Part shown: positions 33,593 through 42,124 of the stretch, in pieces | Numbering within the stretch: the stretch's first letter is position 1 | Layout: every line of letters starts with the position of its first letter | From: an uncultured Oscillospiraceae bacterium | Lineage (GTDB): Bacteria; Bacillota; Clostridia; Oscillospirales; Oscillospiraceae | DNA: 64,000 nucleotides | Direction: 5' to 3' | Assembly: GCA_900759385.1 (NCBI GenBank) | Contig: CAAEUZ010000023.1 | Span: forward strand, 1 to 64,000 | Translations under genes and position numbers: made by a program | The notes under the pieces: generated by a model | Database searches by the model: none | Seen by the model: only the letters and a program-made list of their open reading frames with translations | Told to the model about the DNA's origin: nothing

Positions 33593-35332
33593 TCACGCCG
33601 GCTGGTCAAAGTCGCCGCCGCCCTTGATCTGGCTCTCGTAGATCTCCTGGTAGATGGCGTTGGACTTCAGCAGGTTGTCGTGCGTGTCAAAGGCGTCGAC
33701 GCGGCCGTCGTCGAGGACGAGAATGCGGTCGGCGTCCTGCACGCTGGAAATGCGCTGGGCGATGATTATCTTGGTCGTGCCGGGTATGCTCTCGCGGAAA
33801 GCGGCTCGGATCCTGGCGTCGGTGGCGGTATCGACGGCGCTGGTGGAGTCGTCGAGTATGAGCACCTTGGGGTTCTTCAGCAGGGCGCGGGCAATGCAGA
33901 GCCTCTGCTTCTGGCCGCCGGAGACGTTGTTGCCGCCGCGCTCTATGCGGGTGTTGTAGCCATCGGGGAAGCGGTCGATGAACTCATCGGCGCAGGCGGC
34001 CTTGCAGGCGGCGATACACTGCTCCTCCGTAGCGTCAGGGTTACCCCAGCGCAGGTTTTCGAGTATGGTGCCGGAGAAGAGGGTGTTCTTCTGCAGCACG
34101 ACGGCCACCTGGTTGCGCAGGGAGTCCATATCGTAGTCGCGCACGTCTATGTCGCCGACCTTGACGCTGCCCTCGTTTACGTCGTAGAGGCGGCAGATGA
34201 GGTTGACGAGGCTCGACTTGCCCGCGCCGGTGCCGCCGATGACGCCGATGGTCTCGCCGGACTTGATATGCAGGTCGATGTCGGCAAGGGCGTATTTCTC
34301 GGAGCCGGTCTTGTAGGCGAAGTTGACGTGGTTGAAGTCGATGTCGCCGTTGGGGACCTCGTGGATGGGGTTCTCGGGGTTGTGCAGGTCGGGGGTCTCG
34401 CGCAGGACTTCGCTTATACGGCGGATGCTGGCGAGGGACATGCTTATCATGACCACGATCATGCTCAGCATCATCAGGCTCATGAGCAGGCTCATGATGT
34501 AGCTGAAGAGGCTGGTCAGGTCGCCGGTGGTGAGGTTGCCGGCAACGATCAGCTGGGCGCCCAGCCAGCTGACCATGATAATGCAGAAGTAGACGGCGAT
34601 CATCATGGCCGGGTTGTTGAAGGCGAGCAGGCTCTCGGCCTTGACGGAGAGCTTGTAGAGCATGTCGCTGGCCTTGTTGAACTTCTGCCCCTCATAGCCC
34701 TCGCGGACGAAGGCCTTGACCACGCGGATGGCGCCGACGTTCTCCTGCACGCTGGCATTCAGGTCGTCGTAGCGGCGGAAGACCTCGTTGAAGATCTTCA
34801 GCGTCACGACCATGATGGCGCCGAGCACCACCACGAGGAAGACCACGGCGATGAGGAAGGTGGGCGCTATCTCCGGGCAGATGTACATGCACATGGCAAA
34901 GCTGAAGATGAGGTTCAGCGGCGCGCGCACGGCAACGCGGGTGCACATCATGAAGGCGAGCTGCACGTTGGTGATGTCCGTGGTCATGCGGGTGACCAGG
35001 CTGGGCACGGAGAACTTGTCGATGTTGGAGAACGAGAAGGTCTGTACGTTATTATATATAGCTTCGCGCAGGTTTGCCGCGAAGCCGGCGGAGGCGTTGG
35101 CCGCGAACTTGCCGGCCAGGGCGCCGAAAACTAGGCTGACGATGGACATGACGACCATCAGCAGGCCGTACCGGAGCACTACCGGCAGGTTGCTTGCCTC
35201 CAGGCCGTCGTCAATAATAATGGCCGTTATAAAAGGGAGCAGGATTTCCATGATGACCTCGAGGGCGGTGAGCCCCATGGTCAGGAAGGTGTCCTTCTTA
35301 TAACGCCCAACCTGCTTTAAGACGGTTTTCAA
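33593..35332 (-). CDS. ABC exporter half-transporter, degenerate-site subunit
   Basis: A 579-residue half-transporter with six transmembrane helices, Walker A GGTGAGKSS, signature VSGGQKQR and a Walker B ending ILDDSTSAVD. Asp replaces the catalytic Glu, as in one subunit of heterodimeric exporters such as TM287/288 and BmrCD. The best start is TTG at 35332 with GGAGGG and 8-nt spacing; an in-frame GTG at 35353 would overlap the marR stop. It is coupled to the marR gene upstream. Confidence 0.9.
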   Translation of the reverse strand: MKTVLKQVGRYKKDTFLTMGLTALEVIMEILLPFITAIIIDDGLEASNLPVVLRYGLLMVVMSIVSLVFGALAGKFAANASAGFAANLREAIYNNVQTFSFSNIDKFSVPSLVTRMTTDITNVQLAFMMCTRVAVRAPLNLIFSFAMCMYICPEIAPTFLIAVVFLVVVLGAIMVVTLKIFNEVFRRYDDLNASVQENVGAIRVVKAFVREGYEGQKFNKASDMLYKLSVKAESLLAFNNPAMMIAVYFCIIMVSWLGAQLIVAGNLTTGDLTSLFSYIMSLLMSLMMLSMIVVMISMSLASIRRISEVLRETPDLHNPENPIHEVPNGDIDFNHVNFAYKTGSEKYALADIDLHIKSGETIGVIGGTGAGKSSLVNLICRLYDVNEGSVKVGDIDVRDYDMDSLRNQVAVVLQKNTLFSGTILENLRWGNPDATEEQCIAACKAACADEFIDRFPDGYNTRIERGGNNVSGGQKQRLCIARALLKNPKVLILDDSTSAVDTATDARIRAAFRESIPGTTKIIIAQRISSVQDADRILVLDDGRVDAFDTHDNLLKSNAIYQEIYESQIKGGGDFDQPA

Positions 35333-35336
35333 ACTG

Positions 35337-35792
35337 TTATCCCTCCATATCACAGTCGGTGTTCAGCGCAAGGTTGTGCAGCATCTTCTTCTGCAGGCGG
35401 TCGAGCGTCTCCAGCTCCTCCGGCGTGAAATCGCGGTAGATCTGGTTGGGAAGCTCCGCCATGCACTCGTCCATGACAGCGCGCACACGCTCGCCCTTCT
35501 CCGTGGCGAAAAGGAGCTTTTTGCGCTCGTCGAGCCTGTACTGCTCCACGCGCACGAAGCCGTTTTCCCTCAGGCGCTTTATGAGCCCGGAGGTCGCGGC
35601 CATGGTGTAGCCCGTCTCCCGGTGAATGTCCGTGAGAGACGTGCCCTGTTCCGAGTGCTTCAAAATATACAGCAGCACGCGCGCCTGGATCGGGGTGAGC
35701 CCCTGTTCGCTCAGCGCTCTGCTGCCGCGTGTGGATAGCTGCATTCCAATGAACCGGCTGTCCTTTATCATCTCGCCAAGGTCAACATCCAT
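35337..35792 (-). CDS. MarR family transcriptional regulator
   Basis: A 151-residue protein with a MarR winged helix (LTPIQARVLLYILKHSE, TGYTMAATSGLIKRL, VEQYRLDERKKLLFAT). It is the first gene of the operon with the heterodimeric ABC exporter and most likely represses it until a ligand binds. The ribosome site (GGGGG, about 11 nt) is mediocre. The AT-rich gap upstream is shared with the divergent LysR gene. Confidence 0.9.
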   Translation of the reverse strand: MDVDLGEMIKDSRFIGMQLSTRGSRALSEQGLTPIQARVLLYILKHSEQGTSLTDIHRETGYTMAATSGLIKRLRENGFVRVEQYRLDERKKLLFATEKGERVRAVMDECMAELPNQIYRDFTPEELETLDRLQKKMLHNLALNTDCDMEG

Positions 35793-35956
35793 AAGAGTTT
35801 TTGCCCCCTTTCTTTAGATGTTAACTATTTGGGCCTTGATATTTATAGCACGTTGCGGCTTGAATGTGAAATTCAAATATGTTATTATCTATAAAACGTT
35901 TTTATAGCTTTTCGATATCGTACAAAACGAACAGAAGGGCAGGGGAGTGATTTTGT

Positions 35957-36856
35957 CTGAATACGACACAGCTTGAATGTTTCCTGGCGGTGGCCAATAC
36001 ATTGAACTTTTCCCGCGCGGCGGAGCAGCTCCGGCTGACCCAGCCGGCGGTCAGCCATCAGATAAATTCGCTGGAGGACGAGCTGGGCGTCAAGCTCTTC
36101 CAGCGCACGAGCAAGAGCGTGCGCCTGACGCAGGAGGGGTACCTGTACACGCAGTACGCCGGGGAGATACTGCGCCTCTTCAACGTGTCCAAGGGGCGGC
36201 TGCGCGCGACCCGGGAGGAGCAGCAGCGCATCCTGGGCATCGGCTGCCGCAACACCCTTGAGCTGCGTCTGCTGACCGGGGCCCTGAGCAAGCTGAGGAG
36301 CGAGGACAAGCGCGGTTTTATCCCCGCGCTGCGCGTGGTGCCGCAGGACTCGCTGGAGAACCTGCTCTATGACGCGGAGATACAGATTATGCCCACCTTC
36401 CGCGAGAACGCACCCAAGCGCGCGGCATACCATGAGATGGCACTCTGTACAGTGGTCTGCGCCGTGGCGTCGGACAATCCCGTCGCATCGCGCGCCAGCC
36501 TGGGGGTGAAGGACATCTTCGACGCGGGGCGGCTGGCCATATCGCGCCCGAACGCGGCGCCCAGGAGCGTTATAAACGTGCAGAACCAGCTCATCTCGAT
36601 GCACGACCCGGGCGACATCATCTTCTGCGAGAGCGTGGAGGTGCAGAGCTACGTGGTGGCCTCCGGCTTCGCTGCCGCCGTGCTGGTTGACACGCCGGGC
36701 ATACGCGTCCCGGGCGTGAGCTATATACCCATAGAGGGGATGGAACCGGTCTCCTACGGAGCGGCCTATATGGCGGAGGAGCTGACCCCGCTGCTGAAGC
36801 GTTTCCTGCACATCCTCACGGAACATTCCGCAGCCAGCATTAACGAAGCAACGTGA
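35957..36856 (+). CDS. LysR family regulator with apparent CTG start
   Basis: A roughly 299-residue LysR protein with an N-terminal HTH (FSRAAEQLRLTQPAVSHQIN, LEDELGVKLFQRT) and a PBP2-like effector domain. A TGA stands in frame at 35948-35950, so the start must lie after it. CTG at 35957, 9 nt after AGGGGAG, gives the standard LysR opening NTTQLECFLAVANTLNF. The next candidate, GTG at 35990, would cut into helix 1. It probably controls the metal transporter operon that follows; the effector is unknown. Confidence 0.85.
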   Translation: MNTTQLECFLAVANTLNFSRAAEQLRLTQPAVSHQINSLEDELGVKLFQRTSKSVRLTQEGYLYTQYAGEILRLFNVSKGRLRATREEQQRILGIGCRNTLELRLLTGALSKLRSEDKRGFIPALRVVPQDSLENLLYDAEIQIMPTFRENAPKRAAYHEMALCTVVCAVASDNPVASRASLGVKDIFDAGRLAISRPNAAPRSVINVQNQLISMHDPGDIIFCESVEVQSYVVASGFAAAVLVDTPGIRVPGVSYIPIEGMEPVSYGAAYMAEELTPLLKRFLHILTEHSAASINEAT

Positions 36857-36932
36857 TATAACCCCCCGGGGGGCTTGTGCGGGCGGCACAACCTGCCTAT
36901 AATGGACAAAAAGCCCCTGAGAGGTGAAAAAC

Positions 36933-38039
36933 GTGAAGAGACTTATACCCATGCTGATGATACTGGCGCTCGTCTTGAGCGCCTGCGGCACGGAAGCGGT
37001 CCAGCCCACGGATGCGGCAGGTACCCGTACTGTAACAGACTCCCTCGGCCGCGAGGTCGCGGTGCCGGAGAGCGTGGACGGCATCGTCGTGCTGGGCAAC
37101 ACGCCGCGCATGGCGGCGTATCTGGGCCTGACGGAAATGGTGGTGGGCTACAGCGGCATGGACGCGGACAGCGTCACCCCGCTCACGGCCTACGCCTATG
37201 TCACCGCAGACGACTGGGCGGATGTGCCCGTGGTGGGTACGGATTCTCGCGGCAACACGTCGTATAACTCGGAGGAGATAATCCTCACTGGAGCGGACGT
37301 CATCTTCTGCACGGCTACCAGCGATGTCGCCGATCAGCTGCAGCGGGAGACGGGCATACCTGTGGTGGCCGTGAGCCAGGGCACGCTCTTCGGCGAGGAC
37401 TTTGAGCAGTCGCTCTCCATCATGGCGGAGGTCTGCGGCGTCAGTGAACGGGCCCAGGCCATCTCCGACTATGTGGACGCGTGCTTTGCCGAGCTGGCCG
37501 ACCTCACCGGGGATATCCCCGAGAGCGAGCGGCGCACGGTGCTCAGCGCCGCTGCCACCTTCCGTGGTACGCACGGCATAGAGGGCATCCGCGTATATGA
37601 CCCGGTCATGCTGAGCGTTAACGCGCTCAACCTGGCCGATGAGGCCGACGGCGGCGGGGAGTACACCTCCTATACCGTGGACAAGGAGCAGATTGTGGTC
37701 TGGAACCCCGAGTACATCTTCCTGGACAGCGGCGGAGTGCCGCTGGTGAGGCAGGACTACGCCGAGCACCCGGCCTATTACGCCGAGCTGGACGCCTTCC
37801 AGAACGGGCGCATCTACCAGTACCCGAGCTCTACGAGCTACTATGACAACATGGAGATAAGCCTGGCCAACTGCTACTATGTCGGCAGCGTCCTCTACCC
37901 CGAAGCGTTTGCAGACGTGGACTTCGAGGCCAAGGCGAGCGAGATTTTCGACTTCTTCCTGGGCGAGCCGGACTACCTGGCGGAGCTGGAGGCTTACGGC
38001 GCCTTCTACGGCGCGGTGGACGTGAGCGCCGATGCGTAA
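36933..38039 (+). CDS. FecB-type metal-chelate/oxyanion-binding lipoprotein
   Basis: A 368-residue lipoprotein (lipobox LSAC, Cys18) with the class III periplasmic-binding-protein fold (TVTDSLGREVAVPESVDGIV, NSEEIILTGADVIFC, WNPEYIFLD). GTG at 36933 follows GAGAGG by 8 nt; another GTG three codons earlier overlaps that site. It feeds the downstream FecCD permease, overlapping its gene by 8 nt. Substrates of this class include siderophores, heme, cobalamin, molybdate and tungstate; FmdE in the operon favours the last two by inference. Confidence 0.88.
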   Translation: MKRLIPMLMILALVLSACGTEAVQPTDAAGTRTVTDSLGREVAVPESVDGIVVLGNTPRMAAYLGLTEMVVGYSGMDADSVTPLTAYAYVTADDWADVPVVGTDSRGNTSYNSEEIILTGADVIFCTATSDVADQLQRETGIPVVAVSQGTLFGEDFEQSLSIMAEVCGVSERAQAISDYVDACFAELADLTGDIPESERRTVLSAAATFRGTHGIEGIRVYDPVMLSVNALNLADEADGGGEYTSYTVDKEQIVVWNPEYIFLDSGGVPLVRQDYAEHPAYYAELDAFQNGRIYQYPSSTSYYDNMEISLANCYYVGSVLYPEAFADVDFEAKASEIFDFFLGEPDYLAELEAYGAFYGAVDVSADA

Positions 38040-39099
38040 GCTGACTCATCCCGGATACGAGGGCCTGCAGCGCAAAAAGCTGCTGGCCCTCCTCGTCACG
38101 CTTGTGCTGCTCGCCATAGCGGTTGTAATATCCGCGGGGACGGGCTCCATCAGGCTCACGCCCTGGGAGGTCATCTCCACCCTATTCGGCGGCGGGGACA
38201 GCCTCTCGCGCGTGGCGCTCTTTGAAAACCGCCTGCCGCGCACGGTGGCGGCCATACTGGTGGGCTCGGCGCTGGGCATGTCCGGCGCGGTCATGCAGTG
38301 CGTGCTCAATAACCCCCTGGCCAGCGCCTCCACGCTGGGCGTGAGCCAGGGCGCGGCCTTCGGCGCGGCGGTGGGCATCATCGTTTTCGGCGGCGGGGTC
38401 ACGGCCACGGGCGGGGCCTATGCCGTGCAGATAGACAACCCTTACATAGTCACCCTCTTCGCCTTTGTCTGCGGCAGCGCGTCCACGGCGGTCATCGTGG
38501 CCATATCGAGGATGCGGCGTGATCTGGGCCCCGGCGCGCTGGTGCTCGCGGGCGTGGCGCTGAGCAGCCTCTTTACCGGCGGGAGCACGCTGCTGCAATA
38601 CTTCGCCGACGACACACAGCTCGGCGCGGTGGTATTCTGGACCTTCGGCGACCTCGGCAGCACCAACTGGCACGAGCTCGCGCTGCTGCTGGCAGTGGAT
38701 GCGGCCGCGCTGGTGTACTTCCTGCTCAAGCGCTGGGACTATAACGCCATACACTCCGGCAGCGACACCGCCGCCAGCCTCGGCGTGAACGTGCGCACCG
38801 TCACGCTGGTGAGCATGGCCGTATGTACGGTGGCGAGCGCGCTGGCCGTGTCCTTCGTGGGCATAATCAGTTTTATCGGCCTGGTGGCGCCGCACGCAAT
38901 GCGCCGCTTCGTGGGCGACGACTACCGCTGGCTGCTGCCTTGCAGCGCGGCGGGCGGCGCGCTGCTGCTCATCCTGGCCGACCTGGTGAGCCGCACGTTG
39001 ATAGCTCCGACCATACTGCCTGTGGGCGCGATCACGAGCTTCCTCGGCGCGCCGGTATTCCTCTACCTGCTGCTGAAAGGGGGTGCGCGCCGTGCTTGA
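38032..39099 (+). CDS. FecCD-family ABC permease
   Basis: A 355-residue permease with about ten transmembrane segments and the BtuC/FecCD patterns RLPRTVAAILVGSALGMSGA, NPLASASTLGVSQGAAFG and VGIISFIGLVAPHAMR. It forms the membrane channel of the uptake system and overlaps both the binding protein and the ATPase genes by 8 nt. Confidence 0.93.
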   Translation: MRKLTHPGYEGLQRKKLLALLVTLVLLAIAVVISAGTGSIRLTPWEVISTLFGGGDSLSRVALFENRLPRTVAAILVGSALGMSGAVMQCVLNNPLASASTLGVSQGAAFGAAVGIIVFGGGVTATGGAYAVQIDNPYIVTLFAFVCGSASTAVIVAISRMRRDLGPGALVLAGVALSSLFTGGSTLLQYFADDTQLGAVVFWTFGDLGSTNWHELALLLAVDAAALVYFLLKRWDYNAIHSGSDTAASLGVNVRTVTLVSMAVCTVASALAVSFVGIISFIGLVAPHAMRRFVGDDYRWLLPCSAAGGALLLILADLVSRTLIAPTILPVGAITSFLGAPVFLYLLLKGGARRA

Positions 39100-39859
39100 G
39101 ACACGCGACATGCGCTTCGGCTATACCAGCGAGCGCAGGATTCTCGACGGGGTGAGCTTTGAGAGCGCCGCGGGGGAAGTGGTGGCCGTGCTGGGCAATA
39201 ACGGTGCGGGCAAGAGCACGCTGATAAAATGCATGGACCGAATCCTAACGCCTGAGACCGGGGCGGTGCTGGTGGACGGGACGGATCTGCTGTCGCTGAC
39301 CCGCCGCGAGCACGCCAGGTGCGCCGCTTACGTCCCGCAGACGCCGCCCAAGGGCAGCCTGACCGTCTTTGACGCCGTGCTGCTGGGCCGACGGCCCTAC
39401 ATCACCTGGGACGCCACGGCGCACGACAAGGAGGTGGTGGACGAGGCGCTGGAGCTGCTGCGCCTGAAGGACTACGCCCTGCGCCGTGTGGATGAGCTCT
39501 CCGGCGGGGAACAGCAAAAGGTGGCCATCGCCCGGGCCCTGGCCCAGGAACCGGACCTGCTGCTGCTCGACGAGCCTACCAGCTCCCTCGACCCGCGCAA
39601 CCAGCACGAGACCATGCAGACCGTGCGCCGCATCGCGGCAGAGAAAGGGATCACCGCCGTGGTAATCCTGCACGACCTCAACCTGGCCATACGCTACTGC
39701 GACAAGTTCCTGTTCCTGAAGGACTCGGAGGTGTTCGCCTGCGGCGGGCGCGAGGTCATGACCGCCGAGAACATCGAGGAGGTCTACCGTATGCATGTGC
39801 ACATACTCGAATACATGGGTATCCCCGTGGTGATACCTTTCCCGGATATCAAGCTTTGA
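39092..39859 (+). CDS. FecE-type ABC ATPase
   Basis: A 255-residue ATPase with Walker A GNNGAGKST, signature LSGGEQQKV, Walker B LLLDEPTSSLD and switch His in ILHDLNLAIRYCD. It energises the FecCD permease. GTG at 39092 has AAAGGGGG with 8-nt spacing, better than the in-frame GTG at 39083. Confidence 0.93.
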   Translation: MLETRDMRFGYTSERRILDGVSFESAAGEVVAVLGNNGAGKSTLIKCMDRILTPETGAVLVDGTDLLSLTRREHARCAAYVPQTPPKGSLTVFDAVLLGRRPYITWDATAHDKEVVDEALELLRLKDYALRRVDELSGGEQQKVAIARALAQEPDLLLLDEPTSSLDPRNQHETMQTVRRIAAEKGITAVVILHDLNLAIRYCDKFLFLKDSEVFACGGREVMTAENIEEVYRMHVHILEYMGIPVVIPFPDIKL

Positions 39860-39869
39860 GGTGAGAAGA

Positions 39870-40397
39870 ATGAAAAATGCGACCTGGGCTGACTGTGCGG
39901 CCTTCCACGGCCACGAGTGCGGCGGCCTGACCATCGGGTACAAGGCGGCGCTGTACGCCATCGAACTGCTGGACCTGAAGTTCTCCGGAGATGAGGAGGT
40001 CTGCTGCATCTGCGAAAACGACGCCTGCGGTGTGGACGCCATCCAGGTGATGCTCGGGTGCAGCGCGGGCAAGGGCAACCTGATGTTCCACCTGACCGGC
40101 AAGCAGGCCTTCAGCTTCTACGAGCGCGCGAGCGGCAGGAGCGTGCGCCTTGTGCTGCGGTCCCGGCCGGAGGGTATGAGCCGCGCCGAGAGCTTTGCCT
40201 ATTATCAGGGCCGCGAGCCGCGCGAGCTCTTTGACGTGAAGCCGGTGCAGATGCCCCTGCCCGAAGGGGCAAGGCTGTTCGGCAACTGCGTCTGCTCCGT
40301 CTGCGGCGAGGAGTTCGCCGAACCCTACGCCCACCTGGTAAACAATAACCCCGTGTGCCGCGACTGCTATAAAGGCTATACCCGCTACGACGTGTAA
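39870..40397 (+). CDS. FmdE family protein
   Basis: A 175-residue FmdE-like protein. The N-terminal part has FHGHECGGLTIGYKAALYA and CENDACGVDAIQVMLGCSAG with conserved His/Cys, and a C-terminal zinc ribbon lies in CVCSVCGEEF...CRDCY. FmdE was named from molybdenum formylmethanofuran dehydrogenase operons. Bacterial members often accompany metal or oxyanion ABC transporters, as here (10 bp after the ATPase). The actual function is unknown; a molybdate/tungstate link is inference. Confidence 0.85.
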   Translation: MKNATWADCAAFHGHECGGLTIGYKAALYAIELLDLKFSGDEEVCCICENDACGVDAIQVMLGCSAGKGNLMFHLTGKQAFSFYERASGRSVRLVLRSRPEGMSRAESFAYYQGREPRELFDVKPVQMPLPEGARLFGNCVCSVCGEEFAEPYAHLVNNNPVCRDCYKGYTRYDV

Positions 40398-40450
40398 AGC
40401 GCGCATACCAGGCGGGTACACGGATAAAACTGCTGTGTTGACAGTATAGA

Positions 40451-40484
40451 AAGCCCGGCGGGCATATGCCCGCTGGGCTTTTCC
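40451..40484 (+). terminator. Terminator of the FecBCD-FmdE operon
   Basis: AAGCCC-GCGGGCAT pairs with ATGCCCGC-GGGCTT (one mismatch), followed by TTTTCC. Confidence 0.85.
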
Positions 40485-40499
40485 TATATAGGTGAATTA

Positions 40500-40801
40500 A
40501 ACTATCAAGCGCAACAGTATAGGGAAATAAAAGAGTTCATACAGTCCCATATGGTAGAATGTAGTAACCACACAGCCAAAGCACCAGGAGAGGCATGTAT
40601 GCACTACCATTCTTTTCCACACTTAAAAAGGAAGAGTTGTACCGCGGGCACTACACGTCCGAAGCGGATCTGATGCACGGCATACAACGCTATATGGTTT
40701 TCTACAACACCGAACGCCCGCACTCCACTCTAAACTATCTGACGCCAGAGAAAAGGGAACAGGAGTTTTGGAAACAAAAGCGAGAATCCTCAGATGAATG
40801 A
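40500..40801 (+). pseudogene. IS3-family transposase remnant, frameshifted
   Basis: The frame from 40595 encodes the C-terminal end of an IS3-type OrfB integrase: FFSTLKKEELYRGHYTSE, then FYNTERPHSTLNYLTPE. The bases before it continue the protein in another frame (YREIKEFIQSHMVECS...AKAPGEACM), so a frameshift near 40600 separates them. The DDE catalytic core and any terminal inverted repeat are missing. This is a dead element. The 190 bases after it (40802-40996) are AT-rich and contain an imperfect hairpin but no gene. Confidence 0.8.
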
Positions 40802-40996
40802 GAATCCCCGGTTCGGAAGAGTTCAGACTTTAGTTTTTGCAAAGAGGTTTTCTCCGTTTTGCTTTTTCGAGTCTCATTTCATTTCGAGGAAGCAAAAGCG
40901 CAAAAATCGCGCAACTCCTCGGTTTCTTGACATAAAAAAGAGGCCGAAACTTGGATGTCTCATTTTCGAGTTCCAAATTTCGACCTCTATTCATAG

Positions 40997-41070
40997 TGGA
41001 GCGGGTGAAGGGAATCGAACCCTCGTGTTCAGCTTGGGAAGCTGACGTTCTGCCATTGAACTACACCCGC
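40997..41070 (-). tRNA. tRNA-Gly (UCC)
   Basis: On the minus strand the acceptor GCGGGTG pairs with CACCCGC, the anticodon loop is TTCCCAA (TCC), TPsiC is GTTCGAT and CCA is encoded. It is a single-gene tRNA unit next to the IS3 relic. Confidence 0.96.
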
Positions 41071-41116
41071 GTGCCCGAGTATTATAGCACATCTTTCCCG
41101 GGCTTGCAAGTGATAT

Positions 41117-42121
41117 TTACTCGGACATTTTGGCGATTACCGCGTCGGCGAACTCGCTGGTGCCCAGGCTGCCTCCGAGGTCATAGGTGACCTGTTCACC
41201 GCAGGAGAGCAGCGCCAGCACGGCGCGCTCTATCCTGTCCGCCGCGGCCTGTTCGCCCAGGTGGCGCAGCATCATGACGGCGGAGAGTATGAGCGCGGTG
41301 GGGTTGGCGTCATTTTTGCCGGCGTGCTTGGGCGCGCTGCCGTGCACGGCCTCGAAGATGGCGGTGTCCCGTCCTATGTTCGCGCTGGGGGCGAGGCCGA
41401 GCCCGCCTACCAGCCCGGCGCAGAGGTCGCTGACTATGTCGCCGTACAGGTTGGGCAGCACCAGCACGTCAAAGGTCTCCGGGTGCTGCACGAGCTGCAT
41501 GCACAGCGCGTCTATGATCCGGTCCTCGAACTCGATCTGCGGGTACTCCGCCGCCACGCCGCGGCAGACTTCCAGGAACAGGCCGTCGGTGCACTTCATG
41601 ATGTTGGCTTTGTGTACGCAGGTGACCTTCCTGCGGCCGTTCTTCACCGCGTACTCAAAGGCGTAGCGCGCTATGCGCTCGCTGCCCGCGCGGGTGATGA
41701 GCTTGATGCTCTCGGCTGCCACGTCGCCTATCATGTGCTCGATGCCGGCGTACAGGTCCTCGGTGTTCTCGCGCACGACAACGAGATCCACGTCATCGTA
41801 GCGGCTGGCAACGCCCTTGAAGGTGCGCGCCGGGCGCACGTTGGCATAGAGGTCAAACTCCTTCCGCAGCGCGACGTTCACACTGCGGAAGCCGACACCC
41901 ACGGGCGTGGTGATGGGGCCCTTGAGCGCCACGCCGTCGGCGCGGACGCTGTCCAGCACGTGCTGGGGCAGGGGAGTGCCGTACTTCTCCATCTGGCTCT
42001 CGCCGGCGTCCACCACGTGCCAGTTTATCCCGGCGCCGGAGGCGTCCACCACGCGGCGGGCGGCGAGGGCGACCTCGGGGCCGATGCCGTCGCCGGGTAT
42101 AAGGGTTACGTTATGTGCCAT
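41117..42121 (-). CDS. NAD-type isocitrate dehydrogenase (IDH/IPMDH family)
   Basis: A 334-residue decarboxylating dehydrogenase with TLIPGDGIGPEV, RENTEDLYAGIEH, the metal/substrate region NLYGDIVSDL and AVHGSAPKHAGKNDANP. The YAGIEH loop and operon context with Re-citrate synthase and aconitase favour isocitrate over isopropylmalate. It converts isocitrate to 2-oxoglutarate, the last step of the oxidative half-cycle toward glutamate. It starts 3 nt after aconitase with GGAGG inside that gene. Confidence 0.9.
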   Translation of the reverse strand: MAHNVTLIPGDGIGPEVALAARRVVDASGAGINWHVVDAGESQMEKYGTPLPQHVLDSVRADGVALKGPITTPVGVGFRSVNVALRKEFDLYANVRPARTFKGVASRYDDVDLVVVRENTEDLYAGIEHMIGDVAAESIKLITRAGSERIARYAFEYAVKNGRRKVTCVHKANIMKCTDGLFLEVCRGVAAEYPQIEFEDRIIDALCMQLVQHPETFDVLVLPNLYGDIVSDLCAGLVGGLGLAPSANIGRDTAIFEAVHGSAPKHAGKNDANPTALILSAVMMLRHLGEQAAADRIERAVLALLSCGEQVTYDLGGSLGTSEFADAVIAKMSE

Positions 42122-42124
42122 TGT

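Noticed and set aside
40794..41190. Small frames over tRNA-Gly (UCC)
   Set aside because: They read through the tRNA gene and its flanks; no ribosome site and no family.
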